The translations under genes were made by a program, and so were the position numbers. From Rachicladosporium sp. CCFEE 5018 (taxonomy: Eukaryota > Ascomycota > Dothideomycetes > Cladosporiales > Cladosporiaceae), in NCBI GenBank assembly GCA_002077045.2, contig KZ111153.1:959681-1023680 (forward strand): 64,000 nucleotides of DNA, given 5' to 3'. Position 1 is the first letter of the stretch. Every line of letters starts with the position of its first letter. The notes below the pieces were generated by a model. The model saw nothing but the letters and a program-made list of their open reading frames with translations. It was not told the DNA's origin and made no database searches. This document shows, piece after piece, positions 28,202 through 38,492 of this stretch.

Positions 28202-28584
28202 AGGAAGCGGTGTGATAAGCGGATGATGGAGAGGCTGGAAAGGGCGAGAGTCGGATGAGATGATGAGGTAAAGTGAAGGTGAGTGGAAGATTCAAGATTC
28301 TAACGGCGGACAACGACTTCACTAGATCTGGTGGACCGTCCGAGTAACAGAACTAGGTAGTTCACTGGCTTTCTGCTTCTTGAAGGTCTTGTGATGGCGA
28401 GAGTGAGCATGGCAGGAAGATGTATAGCTGTTCGCACGGAGTGCATCAAGGAGTACTGCTACATCTTTAGGCCTAGACTGAGCGCCTTGGCGCTCGCGGC
28501 AATCATTTCGGCGGCGGCGTGGACACATAAATGTACGCTGTACGCACAATTGTCCACGACTTCCTTCCATCACTCGTATTTCGC
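28202..28584. other. Intergenic, nothing recognised
   Basis: 383 bp. Short frames only. A GGCGCTCGCGG / AGCGCCTTGGCGCT self-complementary stretch lies near 28479-28498; significance unknown. Confidence 0.35.
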
Positions 28585-28989
28585 TCAGTCGTCAAGATCC
28601 TCATGGCTCTCCGGCATATACTCAATCAGCACCTCGAGCCTATCGACTTCCTTCTGTAATCACTCCAAGACGACCTCCATCTCGGCCTTCAAGTCCACAT
28701 AGCTGAGGCGCTGATACCCTTGCATCTGCTGCGCTTCCTGCGCAAGTACCTCCCGGAGAGTCGAAAGATGAATCACGATCTCTTGGGCAGACGTGCAAGC
28801 AACACTGACATCCGATGCGCTGTCTTCGTCGACGCGTGGGCTGCGCGACAAAGGAGCCACAAACGCTCTCGCGACAGGCAGAAGCTGCCAGTGTTCGGGA
28901 CAAGACCGTGTTACAACCTGTACGATCCAGTCGCGTTCTATCGTCGCTTGTTCGCCGCTATGCTCTGCCAGTACCAGTCTCGTCTTGTT
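28585..28989 (-). pseudogene. Broken small helical protein (member E, segment 1)
   Basis: The minus-strand frame is open from at least 28989 to a TGA at 28662-28660, then open again in the same frame to TGA at 28585. Before the stop: VSVACTSAQEIVIHLSTLRE, then YQRLSYVDLKAEMEVVLE; after it: LQKEVDRLEVLIEYMPESHE and DLDD. The hairpin with Met-Pro near the end is the same pattern as in members A and D, and the stop sits where one codon (TGG or similar) would keep the helix going. No ATG is visible in this frame near 28989, so the 5' end is uncertain, perhaps spliced. Both copies (see 53573) carry the same stop, so it predates the duplication or is shared by the assembly. Confidence 0.5.
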
Positions 28990-29124
28990 TGAAAGCCCCT
29001 GAGATGTCTCGAGTGGTGGGTGGTTGGAGAAATTGTAGCAACACGAGGTGGCGTAGCAGTTTGATCGAGAGACAAGTACCTGCTTTTACGTTGGGAAAGG
29101 GCTTTCCGCGTTCGGACCTTCTCC

Positions 29125-31681
29125 TTACGTCGCACTGTGAGCGGACACCACTTCCGTAGAGCCTTCTTCAATACTAGGCGACTCCACCTCCCCCTCTTCT
29201 TCATCACCAACAGCGCCCATTTGCGACATCAACCCCAACTCGTGGTCGATCTCAGCCTTCCTGCTCTTCCACCCCTCAACCTTACCCATCTTCTCCCTCA
29301 GCTCCGCGAGCTCCTTCTCCACGCTAGCCTTCTCGCTCGCAGTGCCGATGCGTAGGAACTCGTATTCGTTCGCTTCCTCGCCTAATCCGAGGGTGAGGGT
29401 GAAGTTATGGTAGCGACGGAGGGAGGCGCGGGTGGAGATCGTGATCAGCGCTGCGAAGTCAGTCAGTAAGTTGTGCTTGCGGAAGGGGTGGGGAATTGTG
29501 AAAAGACCTACTGATTCCCTTTGCCTTCGCCCGTTCGTACAGCAGGCCTTCTACGTCACTGCTCACTGCGCTCGTGCCCTCATCTATCACTGCGAACCTC
29601 GGCTCATGCCACAATATCCTCGAGATACCAACTCGCTGCTTCTCTCCTCCTGATAGTACATCCTTCCACTCCTTCCTCGTATCCCAGCCACCTTCCCGAT
29701 CTCTCAAATACCCCAGCCTCACTTCTTCTAGCACAGTCTGTAGCTCCGCCTCCGTCCGCCCAGAGTCTCGCATATCAACCTCAGTATGTGGGTAAATGAT
29801 CTGATCCCTCAGCGTGCCAGGCGAAAGGTAAGGCCGTTGAGGCAGGAACATAATGCCATCTTGGCCTTGCTGGCGAGGCCGGGAAGTAAGCCCGCGGTAG
29901 GTGGGCCAGAGTCCTGCGAGTATCCGGGCTAGCGAGGACTTGCCAGAGCCGTTGGGTCCGGTGATGAGCAGGTGGTCGCCGGGCTGCACGGCGAAGGAAA
30001 GCTCGGCGATCAGCTCTTCGCCGCCCAAGGGGTAGAGTGAGGGTGCCACGACGGGCACATCTTCTAGTCGCACGCCGTCGAAGCCACGGTGCAGCGTTCC
30101 TTGGACATCTGAGAGGGAGTAGAGCTCGGGATGTTGCCAGCGGGGTGGCGTGTAGGCATTTGCATGCACACGGTGGAGTGTGGAGATGAGCGTGTAGACT
30201 CTCGACGTGTGGCCTGCGAGCTCGGAAAGGTCTTTGATGCTGTACATCATCCTGCTTCCTGCATCTGCGAGATTGAGCATAAGACGTTTGTTCGTGATGA
30301 ATTGCCGCATGCGGGCTTGGCTGTGGTCCGCGTCTGGAGTTGCGATGATTGACTTTGGTTTGGGTGTGAGGTCTTGCAGTGCGGGCATGAACACGGGAAG
30401 CGAGGTGACGATGTAGCCGCATGCTGACCAGCTGTATTTGAGTACAAAGTCTTCGAGGATGTTGTAGCCGATACGGATCTTGTAGATGTTTTGGACCCAG
30501 GTGCGGAGTTCTTTGAAGGACTTGTCGAGGAGGATGTGCTCTGTGCCACCGCCGTTGTAGAACGCTACTTCTTCGGCGTTTGCTATCAGACGGGCATGCA
30601 GAGCGCGGAACTCGCCTTCTTTGCGGCCTTCCATTGCTTTCAGCTTGCCGAAGGGCGGGCTGAGCTTGCGCAAAAGGGTGGCCGTGGCGAAGTAGCTTGT
30701 GAGCAGACTCGTCAGAGCCAGTGGACCGAGCGAGTGGTACAGCTGGTAGTTAAAGGTGAAGAGATCGACCAACGGCTTCCCGATGGAAGAGTAGAGTGCT
30801 GCTGAGCTGTCGCAGAAGAGCGTTAGGTCCTGCGTGATGAATTGGTCCGCTCCTTGTCCTACGCCACCGTCCAGATTATGCAGCTTGTAGTACGCCAATT
30901 TGTCACCAAGGTAAAGGTCATGGATATATCGAGTAAGCCTCGTCCGGAACGCGATGCTGATCTTGGCCTGCAGGTACTTGATCATGCTATTCGTGTACGA
31001 GCTGACAGAGCCAATGGCCAGCCACTTGGCGATCCCCAGCAAGAACGCCTTCCCCTTCCCAGCAACAAGATCTCTTACGATCTCTCCATCGAGCCTTGCG
31101 ACAATCAGTGACAGATACGTCCTCCCCAGCAAGAACACTGCATGCATGCACAACAGGCCCGTCTCCTTCGATCTCCATCTTGGCACCACAATACTCATTA
31201 GACTCAGAAACTGATGCAAGAACGCCACATTCAACCCAGGCTTGATATCCAGCGGCGGAGGTCCCAGTGCAGGATCATACCGATCCCCATGCCTGTCAGA
31301 CGAACTCAAGAAGAGCCGCCTATGCGCATCGAAAGTAGTCTTCTTGACCGGATAGATCGTGACCTTACTAGTGCTGTCCTTGTACGGCACGAATATGGTC
31401 CGACTGCCATCTTTGCCTCTCAAGCCGCTGTTCTTGCGGACGAGACGGTGACCGATTTCGCGGTCTGCTTTCCGGCGACGGTAGACCTTGTAGCCTCCGT
31501 AGCTGCCGGCGATGATTGTAAGAGAGAGGGCTAGCGTGGCGAGGAGACGGGTGGTGCGTTTGCTGAGAGGCGCACGGCGTTGGTAGGCATCGAGACGGGC
31601 GGCGAGGCGGGCATAGAAGGTGTCGAAGAGTTGGGAGAAGCGCTGGTTGGGGGTTTGGCGGAGGGTGGATTGGGCGGCCAT
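29125..31681 (-). CDS. PXA1: Peroxisomal fatty-acyl ABC half-transporter, ABCD/PXA1-like (segment 1)
   Basis: Two exons: 31681-29512 and 29450-29125, with a 61-nt GTAGGT...GCAG intron that splits an ACG codon and gives GITLITISTRASLRRYH; 831 aa. Start at ATG 31681 (MAAQSTLRQTPNQRF). One membrane span near 50-70, then the ABC membrane domain with the EAA-like motif (NAEEVAFYNGG, about 362-372). The nucleotide-binding domain has Walker A GPNGSGKSS (about 574), the Q-loop FLPQRPYLSPGTLRD, signature LSGGEKQRVG (about 675) and the Walker B/D-loop FAVIDEGTSAVS (about 694). The C-terminal 100 residues are a coiled coil plus an acidic tail. ABCD proteins import long-chain acyl-CoA into peroxisomes for beta-oxidation, usually as a heterodimer with Pxa2. 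The Thr in STR replaces the usual His of the switch. Confidence 0.88.
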
Positions 31682-31976
31682 GATCACAGCTGCAGAGGGC
31701 AAGACTACATTGCCGCTGAGAATGTACTGCTACACTACTCTCAGCTCACAATGATAGCGCATCATCACATGCTGCATCGTACCTGACTGACACGGCCTCG
31801 AGTCCTGGCATGTGAAGCCGAGGTGCTCCGTATCGAGAGCTCCAGTGTCCGTTAAACTGCCCACCGCACCTTCCCCACAGTCGATCATCGCGGAGCCGCA
31901 TCATCATCAGATCCACCTCCAAGTGCACACTCCAGCTTGATGGACATCTAGCTAGCATACATTGCATTGCTTCAAG
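31682..31976. promoter_or_regulatory. Divergent promoter region of PXA1 and NGG1
   Basis: 295 bp between two divergent starts. No specific site recognised. Confidence 0.4.
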
Positions 31977-34222
31977 ATGCCTCCCGCCAGCAAGAAGGGC
32001 ACGGGCAAGGTCATCGTCCCCCGCGAACGCCGCTCCTCCAGCCGACACAGCACCCCAGCTTCCCTCCTCTCCGAAGAGTTCCCCTCCACCCCGCCAGACG
32101 TGACTCCCTCCGCTACCTCAATACCTGCTCCGACCCTCCCGAAAGAGACACCCTACCTCCACACTCCTACCGCGTCTCTCATCACCCCCGACCTCAGCCT
32201 CGGCGCGCTCATAGACAAAGCCCATGCGGGCCACAAACCCAACGATCCTCCCACCGCGCGCGAACTCAACACCCTACACGACGCAATCCGCAGCACAGTG
32301 GTGAAGACTTTCGAGAAGCGCGGCGAGACTAGCGAAAGGAATCTGCGGCAGGTTGTGGCTAAGCGGAAAGAGAGGGCGGGGCTTGAGAGGGAGCGGGAGG
32401 CTGAGTTGCAGGCGGCTGCTGTTGAGAGGGCGAAGAAGAGGAGTGAGGATGAGGCTCAGAAAGGAAAGAAAGGCGGGGCAAAGCGGGCGCGGGAGGAGGA
32501 TGAGGCGGAGGTGAAGGAGGGGGAGAGGCGGGGGAGTATACCTAAGGTTGGGGCGCATGGGGTTGCGAGGCAGGATGGGGTGGGCTTGGATGAAGGTGAG
32601 TAACTTTGCTATGTTAGGCCGTGCGCGCACAGTGCTGGCTCCGTTGAAGGAAATCTCTCGCTTGGATACCTCTGCTGCAGGCTGTGGTCTCGAAGGGCAG
32701 TTGCCTGCGCACACTCTCATGCGCACTCATGCTTGCTACAAGTGAGAAGTGTAGATCCGCAGTTACGCGCCCGCACATGATCTCGGGGATAAGTAGCGAG
32801 GAAAGGTCACTAACACATGCAATAGGCGCACCAGCACCACCATCGCCTCGAGTCGAACCTGGAACCGCAATCATCGATCCCATGGATATCGCACAGTCAC
32901 CTGTAGAGTCAGAAGCATCACATATGGACGGCCAAGCAACAATACCACTGTACGAGCGAGCATTCGGTAAGGACCCTACGAAATTCGATGACCCAACAGT
33001 ATACGACATACGCGACTGGGATGAAGACATGTCTTACGAAGACAAGAAAGCCATCTTTGGCGTATCGCGATGGCCAGCATCAGATCTGCGCGACTTGATC
33101 GCTGGTGATCCGCCTGATATGGACTTGTCAAATGCCAAGCCTGCTAACCAGATCAACTTTTCGACATTTCAGACCTACGTGGAGCCATACATCCGACCTT
33201 TCACCGAAGAGGACGTGGCATTCTTGAAGGAGCGTGGCGATCGAGTGACACCATACTTGATACCTCAACGAGGTACCCGAACTTACAAGGAGGTCTGGGC
33301 GGCGGAGGATGGACTCACAGGCACGGAACCACCACGGCGAGAAGAGAACGACCCCAATGTTGCCCGAGGCGGTATGGACGAGATGAACGACGAGGTCGCC
33401 GAAACGGACGAAGTCTCCCTCGGTCCCATAGCGGCACGTCTCATGTCCATCATCCGCCCTCAACCAAATTCCTCGACACCCTCTCGGCCCCCACCCACAG
33501 AAGAGCCTCCAGACACCAACGGCGACACCTCCATGCTCAACGGCACCGACGATCCCCTCGATCCCCTCGCCACCCTCCCCGGCGCATCCGCCACAGAAGA
33601 CCACCACCCTCTCACCCTCCTCCCTCCCGAAGCACCCCGCCTCGCCCCAGAACACCCCAAAGCCGACTTCGACACCTTCGAGTCCCGCGCCCTACAGGAA
33701 CTGAAGTACATCGGCTTCATCACGGCCTCCGACACGCCCTCCCACGCCCTCCATAACGACGACGACATCGCCTCCCGGCTCCGAACTCTCCAAGCCGAGC
33801 TCCGCCTCGTCGCAGCGCGGAACAATGCCCGCAAAGCGCGCTTGCTGGAACTGACTGAAGAGCGCATGGCCATGCAGGAGTATTCTAATATCGCTGATGA
33901 TCTGGACTCGCAAGTCAATACCGCGTATCTTAAGAGGAACAGGTCTATGACTTCGAAGCCGAGCAAGAAAGGGTCTGCGACTTCGGCGGCAGCTGCTAGA
34001 GCTGCTGGACGAGGGCTGGCGGCTACGGGAAGGGGGATCAGTGAGGGGACTAAGGCGCTTATGCAGAAGCGGAGGGACTGGATTGATATGGTTGGGCCTG
34101 TTGTTGGTTATGGACGGGCGGGGATCCCTGAACCGAACGAGACAATCTTCGATGTGGACAGTATGGCTAGATTCGAGAAGATGGAGCGGGAGGCTGAGGC
34201 TGGTGAGGGCGTGGAGGAGTAG
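31977..34222 (+). CDS. NGG1: SAGA/ADA complex subunit Ngg1 (Ada3) (segment 1)
   Basis: Exons 31977-32595 and 32826-34222; the 230-nt intron (GTGAGT...AATAG) is long for this window; 671 aa. The N-terminus is basic and Ser/Pro-rich; then a helix-rich part with PTARELNTLHDAIRSTVVKT and a Glu/Lys/Arg coiled-coil. Exon 2 has the conserved central patch DPTVYDIRDWDEDMSYEDK and FSTFQTYVEPYIRPFTEEDV. The C-terminal Ada3 domain (about 520-671) follows: ALQELKYIGFITASDTPSHA, LRTLQAELRLVAARNNARK, then EERMAMQEYSNIADDLDSQV. Ada3 joins Gcn5 and Ada2 in the histone acetyltransferase module of SAGA in the nucleus. The intron frame is also open in part, so the longest open frame wrongly includes intron sequence. 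Confidence 0.87.
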
Positions 34223-35185
34223 TACTCTGATGCTCTTTATGGAGAGGTCAGGGAGCAGTTGGCGGGCTTGGACTTGGGACATAGCGGGGCGCAGGGCAGG
34301 TCGAGGCGTGTGGGGGCTGTGAGGTGGAGAGGGGCGTATAAGGGCATGTGTTGATATTGGGAAGAGTGGCTGTTGTACCCTATTGATAGACGCGTTTGCA
34401 ACGCAAAGGTTAGCTACGGCGGGAGCTCGAGGACACAGAAAGCTTTCTGGGGTTTGGTTCATCATACTCTCCTGTATGCCAATAGCGCAAACCCCGTAAT
34501 AGTCAGTTCTGGGCTTGCGTAATCGCGACCTGGCGTTCCACTCTGCTGACAACAAGTAGCAATGTGGCGCCTCTTTCGATACTAAAAGAGGGTCATTTGC
34601 CTCGTTCGTGGGTGCCACTGAATTCGGCAAAACTCGTTGCCAAGCAAGAGCATGTACCTGATCGAGTAGTGGTGCCTCGTTATCTGTGCACTCTTGCAGA
34701 AGGTGCGCATTGGTAGGGTTGGATGGTGCGATGGACATTTAGTGGTGGAAGGCACGTAAATCGGAGATACATGGGGCGACCCTACGACGCTCGCTGTACA
34801 AGCTATCTCTCCTGTTCTAACCGTTATCGTGCTTGGTGTAAGTAGCAACACGAGTACGGCTTTCTCTATCCTTTACCCTACGCAACTGTGAGTGCTTCCG
34901 TAGCAGTGCCGGTGTGTTGCAGACTTTTGGAGAAGCGGGAGGTGTTGGATTGCACAAGATCTGGAACTAATGGGACGCAGAGCAATGTATGGAGGCATCA
35001 CAGACGCTCCGAGCAACTGATCTCTCCTTGACTTGCCGGTCATTAGCCTTTGGGCAAAGCTGCAGCTCGACACGCAGCTAAGCACGCGATGTCGGGTATT
35101 GCCGGTCGTTGAAGAGTCACAAAAGGGAGGATTCTAGCATTTGCAGGACATACCAATACAAGGACAAATCAGCAGCATTACCATC
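34223..35185. other. Intergenic, nothing recognised
   Basis: 963 bp, the longest gene-free stretch of the right half. Minus-strand open frames overlap NGG1 and have no domains; no RNA gene or repeat seen. Confidence 0.4.
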
Positions 35186-35938
35186 ATGCTAGGCGAACGC
35201 GTCTCGACAGAGCCGTCGCCTACACCGACAACGACGCACTCACTCCGCGGCAAGTATGTCACGCTCACTGGACTCAAGCCGGAAGACACGCCTGCTCTCT
35301 GGAGTGGGCTCGGTATGCCCAATGAAGCTCTGTTCGACTACCTGCCCATGGAAGCGCCGAAAGACCTCGAAGAAATGACACGCTTCTTTGATGGTCTAAG
35401 CAAAGAACGTGGCTTAATGATGTATGCCATCCGAGCAGACCCAGCGAGGCTGGTTCCACGGGCTTCACAACAGCGGCGCGACAGTGAGCATACCGATATA
35501 CTAGGCATCATCGGCTACCTCAATATCGAGCCAGCCAATCGTGCTATCGAAATCGGAGCAGTGATCTTTGGCCCGTCGCTCGCGCGGACAGCGGCAGCAA
35601 CAGAGGCTTCCTACCTGCTGATGCGGCACGCGTTTGGAGGTGATGAGCATGCTGTGTTTCCGCCATATCGGAGGGTGGTGTGGAAGTGCAATTCACTGAA
35701 TGTTGCTTCTGGGCGTGCAGCGGAGAGGTTAGGATTTGTATATGAGGGGTGTTTCAGGAAGCACGCAATTGTCAGGGGATGCAACCGCGACTCTAACTGG
35801 TATAGCGTAGTGGATGACGAATGGCCTATGGTGAAAGCAGCGTTGGAGGCGTGGCTGGCTGAAGGGAATTTCAATGGAGACGGCAAGCAAATGGAAACCT
35901 TGGATGTACTGCGGGAAAAGGCCAAAATGTCATCGTAG
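35186..35938 (+). CDS. GNAT family N-acetyltransferase, RimJ/RimL-like (segment 1)
   Basis: 250 aa, start at the ATG 35186 (MLGERVSTEP); the frame upstream begins with TTG and is not used. Acetyltransferase_3 pattern: LRGKYVTLTGLKPEDTPALW at the start; DILGIIGYLNIEPANRAIEI and GAVIFGPSLARTAAATEAS (the acetyl-CoA-binding region, with ARTAAATEA at the phosphate-binding turn); VVWKCNSLNVASGRAAERLG; FVYEGCFRKHAIVRGCNRDS. The N-S-x-A-x-R/A-E-R-L-G order is typical of RimJ/RimL and of plant and fungal small-molecule or N-terminal acetyltransferases. Substrate cannot be told. It stands alone between NGG1 and the glucanase. Confidence 0.85.
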   Translation: MLGERVSTEPSPTPTTTHSLRGKYVTLTGLKPEDTPALWSGLGMPNEALFDYLPMEAPKDLEEMTRFFDGLSKERGLMMYAIRADPARLVPRASQQRRDSEHTDILGIIGYLNIEPANRAIEIGAVIFGPSLARTAAATEASYLLMRHAFGGDEHAVFPPYRRVVWKCNSLNVASGRAAERLGFVYEGCFRKHAIVRGCNRDSNWYSVVDDEWPMVKAALEAWLAEGNFNGDGKQMETLDVLREKAKMSS

Positions 35939-36429
35939 TGACCGTGAACGCGGCGTTGCTGTCCGCGGGCTGCAGGGAAGAAGGGTCCGTAGATCTCGAA
36001 ACACTAGCATTCGATGAGCCCAACAACAGTATGTAGCAAATGCTTGATATGCATCCGACCTTAACACCGGTGCACGACATCCGAACGCGCATCCAATTCG
36101 CCGCAGCAGGAAACGTCCACGCGGCAGCCGCATCTCGCACCGTCCCGCAGGACCCCATTTCGCGACCAAGAAAAACAAGCTTGCCCGGATCTGGATCTCC
36201 ACGCAATCCACCACCAATCTCATCTTGACAGACGCCACCGCGGCTCAGGAGAGATTTGCCAACCTCAAAACCCCGGCTCTCTTGCAAACGAATATCACCG
36301 ACTCAACTTCTCTTTGCCCTACATTTCGACTACTGCAGCATCTCTTCTTTGCCGCTTGGGTTTCTTGGCTTCTTGGGTTTCTACTGGTCTGCCGTGTACC
36401 GGCACTTACTCTCGCTAAGTTCTTGTGTA
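35939..36429. other. Intergenic, promoter side of exo-glucanase
   Basis: 491 bp between the acetyltransferase stop and the glucanase start. A CT-rich stretch at about 36289-36365 is typical of a fungal core promoter and leader. Confidence 0.4.
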
Positions 36430-38001
36430 ATGTTGAAGTCTGGGGGAGCCTGGCTCGCGGCTGCGGCTGCGTTCGCGACTGGGGCGAATGCTGTCGTGCG
36501 CGGTGTGAACTTGGGTGGATGGCTGGTGTTGGAGCCATGGTGGGTTTCGCGCATTGCACGGCATGATGGGTATGTTGTGGTCGGTTTGCTGACTGGTATG
36601 CAGGATGACGCCGTCGATATTCAATGTCAGTGGGACGTCGTATGACAGCGAGTGGGCGCTTTGCAATGGGTTGGGCAAACAAAAGTGTCTGTCGACATTG
36701 CAGAATCACTGGTCTACGTTCTACACGCGGGACGACATCAAGCAGATCCAGGCTGCTGGCTTGAACTCAATACGCATTCCGCTTGGGTACTGGGCCGTGG
36801 ATCTGCTTGACTTCGAGCCATATGTCTCTGGCCAGTACCAGTACCTGTCGCAAGCTGTGCAGTGGGCCAAGGAGTTCGACCTCACGGTCATGATCGACAT
36901 TCATGGCGCGCCTGGCTCCCAGAACGGATGGGAGGAGACCGGCATCGTGGGCGGGATTGAGTTTCCTCTGAATCAGTCAAACACCGACCGCACACTCAAC
37001 GTGCTGAAGAATTTGACTGAGGAGTTCACCAAGGAGATGTACGGTGGAGCCGTCACCAGTATGTCAAATTGCATTACTATGACTAGCTGCACGATACTGA
37101 CAGCCTCGCCACAGACATTGAGCTCATGAATGAGCCGATTTTTGAGCTCGCCAAGCTCCAGACGTTCTACACAGCTGGCGCGGAGGTGGTCAGTGTCGCT
37201 AACTCCAGCGGCATCAATACAACGTTTCATGGTAAGCTGAGCGACATAGTCGGGACATGGGTGCATGCCTACTGACCGATCTCAGATGCTTTCTACAACC
37301 CGCCAAACTGGAAGAACTACGATCCCCTCAACATGAACTCTGGCAGCAACGGCAAATATCTGACGCTCGACACTCATCAGTTCTGGGCGTTCCCGCCCCT
37401 AGACACGCTGTCCGTGCCCGATATCCTTGGCCGCATCTGCGCATTCGGTCTCGAGCTCAAGCAGTTGGACACTGGTATTCTGCCCACCATCGTTGGCGAG
37501 TGGAGTCTTTCCACTGGCCACACCGCCAACTCAACCACGGACAGTGGCCAGGATCGTGACAAGCGCACATGGTTCCGTGAGCTCTTCGAGGCCCAGAACG
37601 CAGCCTACACGCCGAACGGCCCTGGTCAAGCGTCCATCGGCTGGTACTTCTGGAGCTGGAAGACGGAGTATGACATTGACGCTTGGTCGTACCGTAAGGG
37701 CGTCGAGCAGGGCTACATCCCGTCCAACATCAGCGACCCATCGACGTATGCGTACCCGATCACGACCGATAACACCGGATGCATTGACGGGTCCTTCAAC
37801 TGGCAGGCTCCCGAGATTGCGCAAGCAAGTAGCTCTGCAACGTCGTCTGCTGGTAGCAAACCGACTTCGACAGGCACGGCCACTTCAGGATCAGCGAGCG
37901 CAGCGTCGACAACCGCGTCCGGCGCAGCAAATGTGTCGCCTGCTAGTGGCGTCAGCGCAGCCCTGGTGATCGCTTTGGCATACGTGGTGTGCAGCTTGTG
38001 A
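36430..38001 (+). CDS. GH5 exo-beta-1,3-glucanase with C-terminal GPI-type tail (segment 1)
   Basis: Four exons: 36430-36539, 36604-37058, 37115-37231, 37286-38001; introns of 54-64 nt, GT-AG, all in frame; 465 aa. Signal peptide: MLKSGGAWLAAAAAFATGAN. Then the GH5 subfamily 9 start VVRGVNLGGWLVLEPWMTPS, IRIPLGYWAVDLLDFEPYV, MIDIHGAPGSQNGWEETG. The acid/base Glu is in NIELMNEP (Glu195) and the nucleophile in IVGEWS (Glu299); the FWSWKTEYDIDAWSYR block is near the end of the barrel. The Ser/Thr/Ala-rich tail ends in a hydrophobic stretch (AALVIALAYVVCSL), a GPI-anchor signal. It cleaves glucose from the ends of beta-1,3-glucan and acts at the wall or plasma membrane. Confidence 0.92.
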
Positions 38002-38492
38002 ACGCTATCGGGAGCTTGGTTACTGTACGAGGTTTCGACGAATTTGTGACTTTCGCAAATGGACCACTGGACAGCATGCGACGGGGCAGTATGGACTTGG
38101 TCTACAGATCTTGCATAGCCGGCGAGCATGTCTTGGCGTGGCGATAGACTCGCATTGGACTTGCAGCGTTTAGGGCATTGTGTAAAATTGCATCTGCGAA
38201 CAGCATCAGGCGAGTACATAATACGGAATGACACAAATTCTCTGGCCGTTGAACTATTCGGATGCGAAATCTTTTCACGCTAAAGTAGCAAGTTCTAATG
38301 TTGCGTGACTGAGATCAAATGGCTGCAGCGGCCACCGTTTTATTGACTCTTTCCTCCAGATACAGGGCAACCACTCACAACGACCACAATTGCAGTGCAC
38401 ACTCAAACTTACGCGATTATCATCTTTCTCAGTCTACTACCTTACGCTGACATTACAGCCTCACTCAGCATCACCCTCACCCATATGCCAGC
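38002..38492. other. Intergenic, nothing recognised
   Basis: 491 bp between glucanase and RhoGEF. A CT/CA-rich tract precedes the RhoGEF start. Confidence 0.4.

Noticed and set aside
29781..30422. 213-codon minus-strand frame inside PXA1
   Set aside because: Shifted frame over the nucleotide-binding domain; Arg/His-rich, typical of a frame shadow.
33692..34738. 348-codon minus-strand frame opposite NGG1
   Set aside because: Antisense to a clear conserved coding region; Pro/Ser/Arg-rich chance composition.
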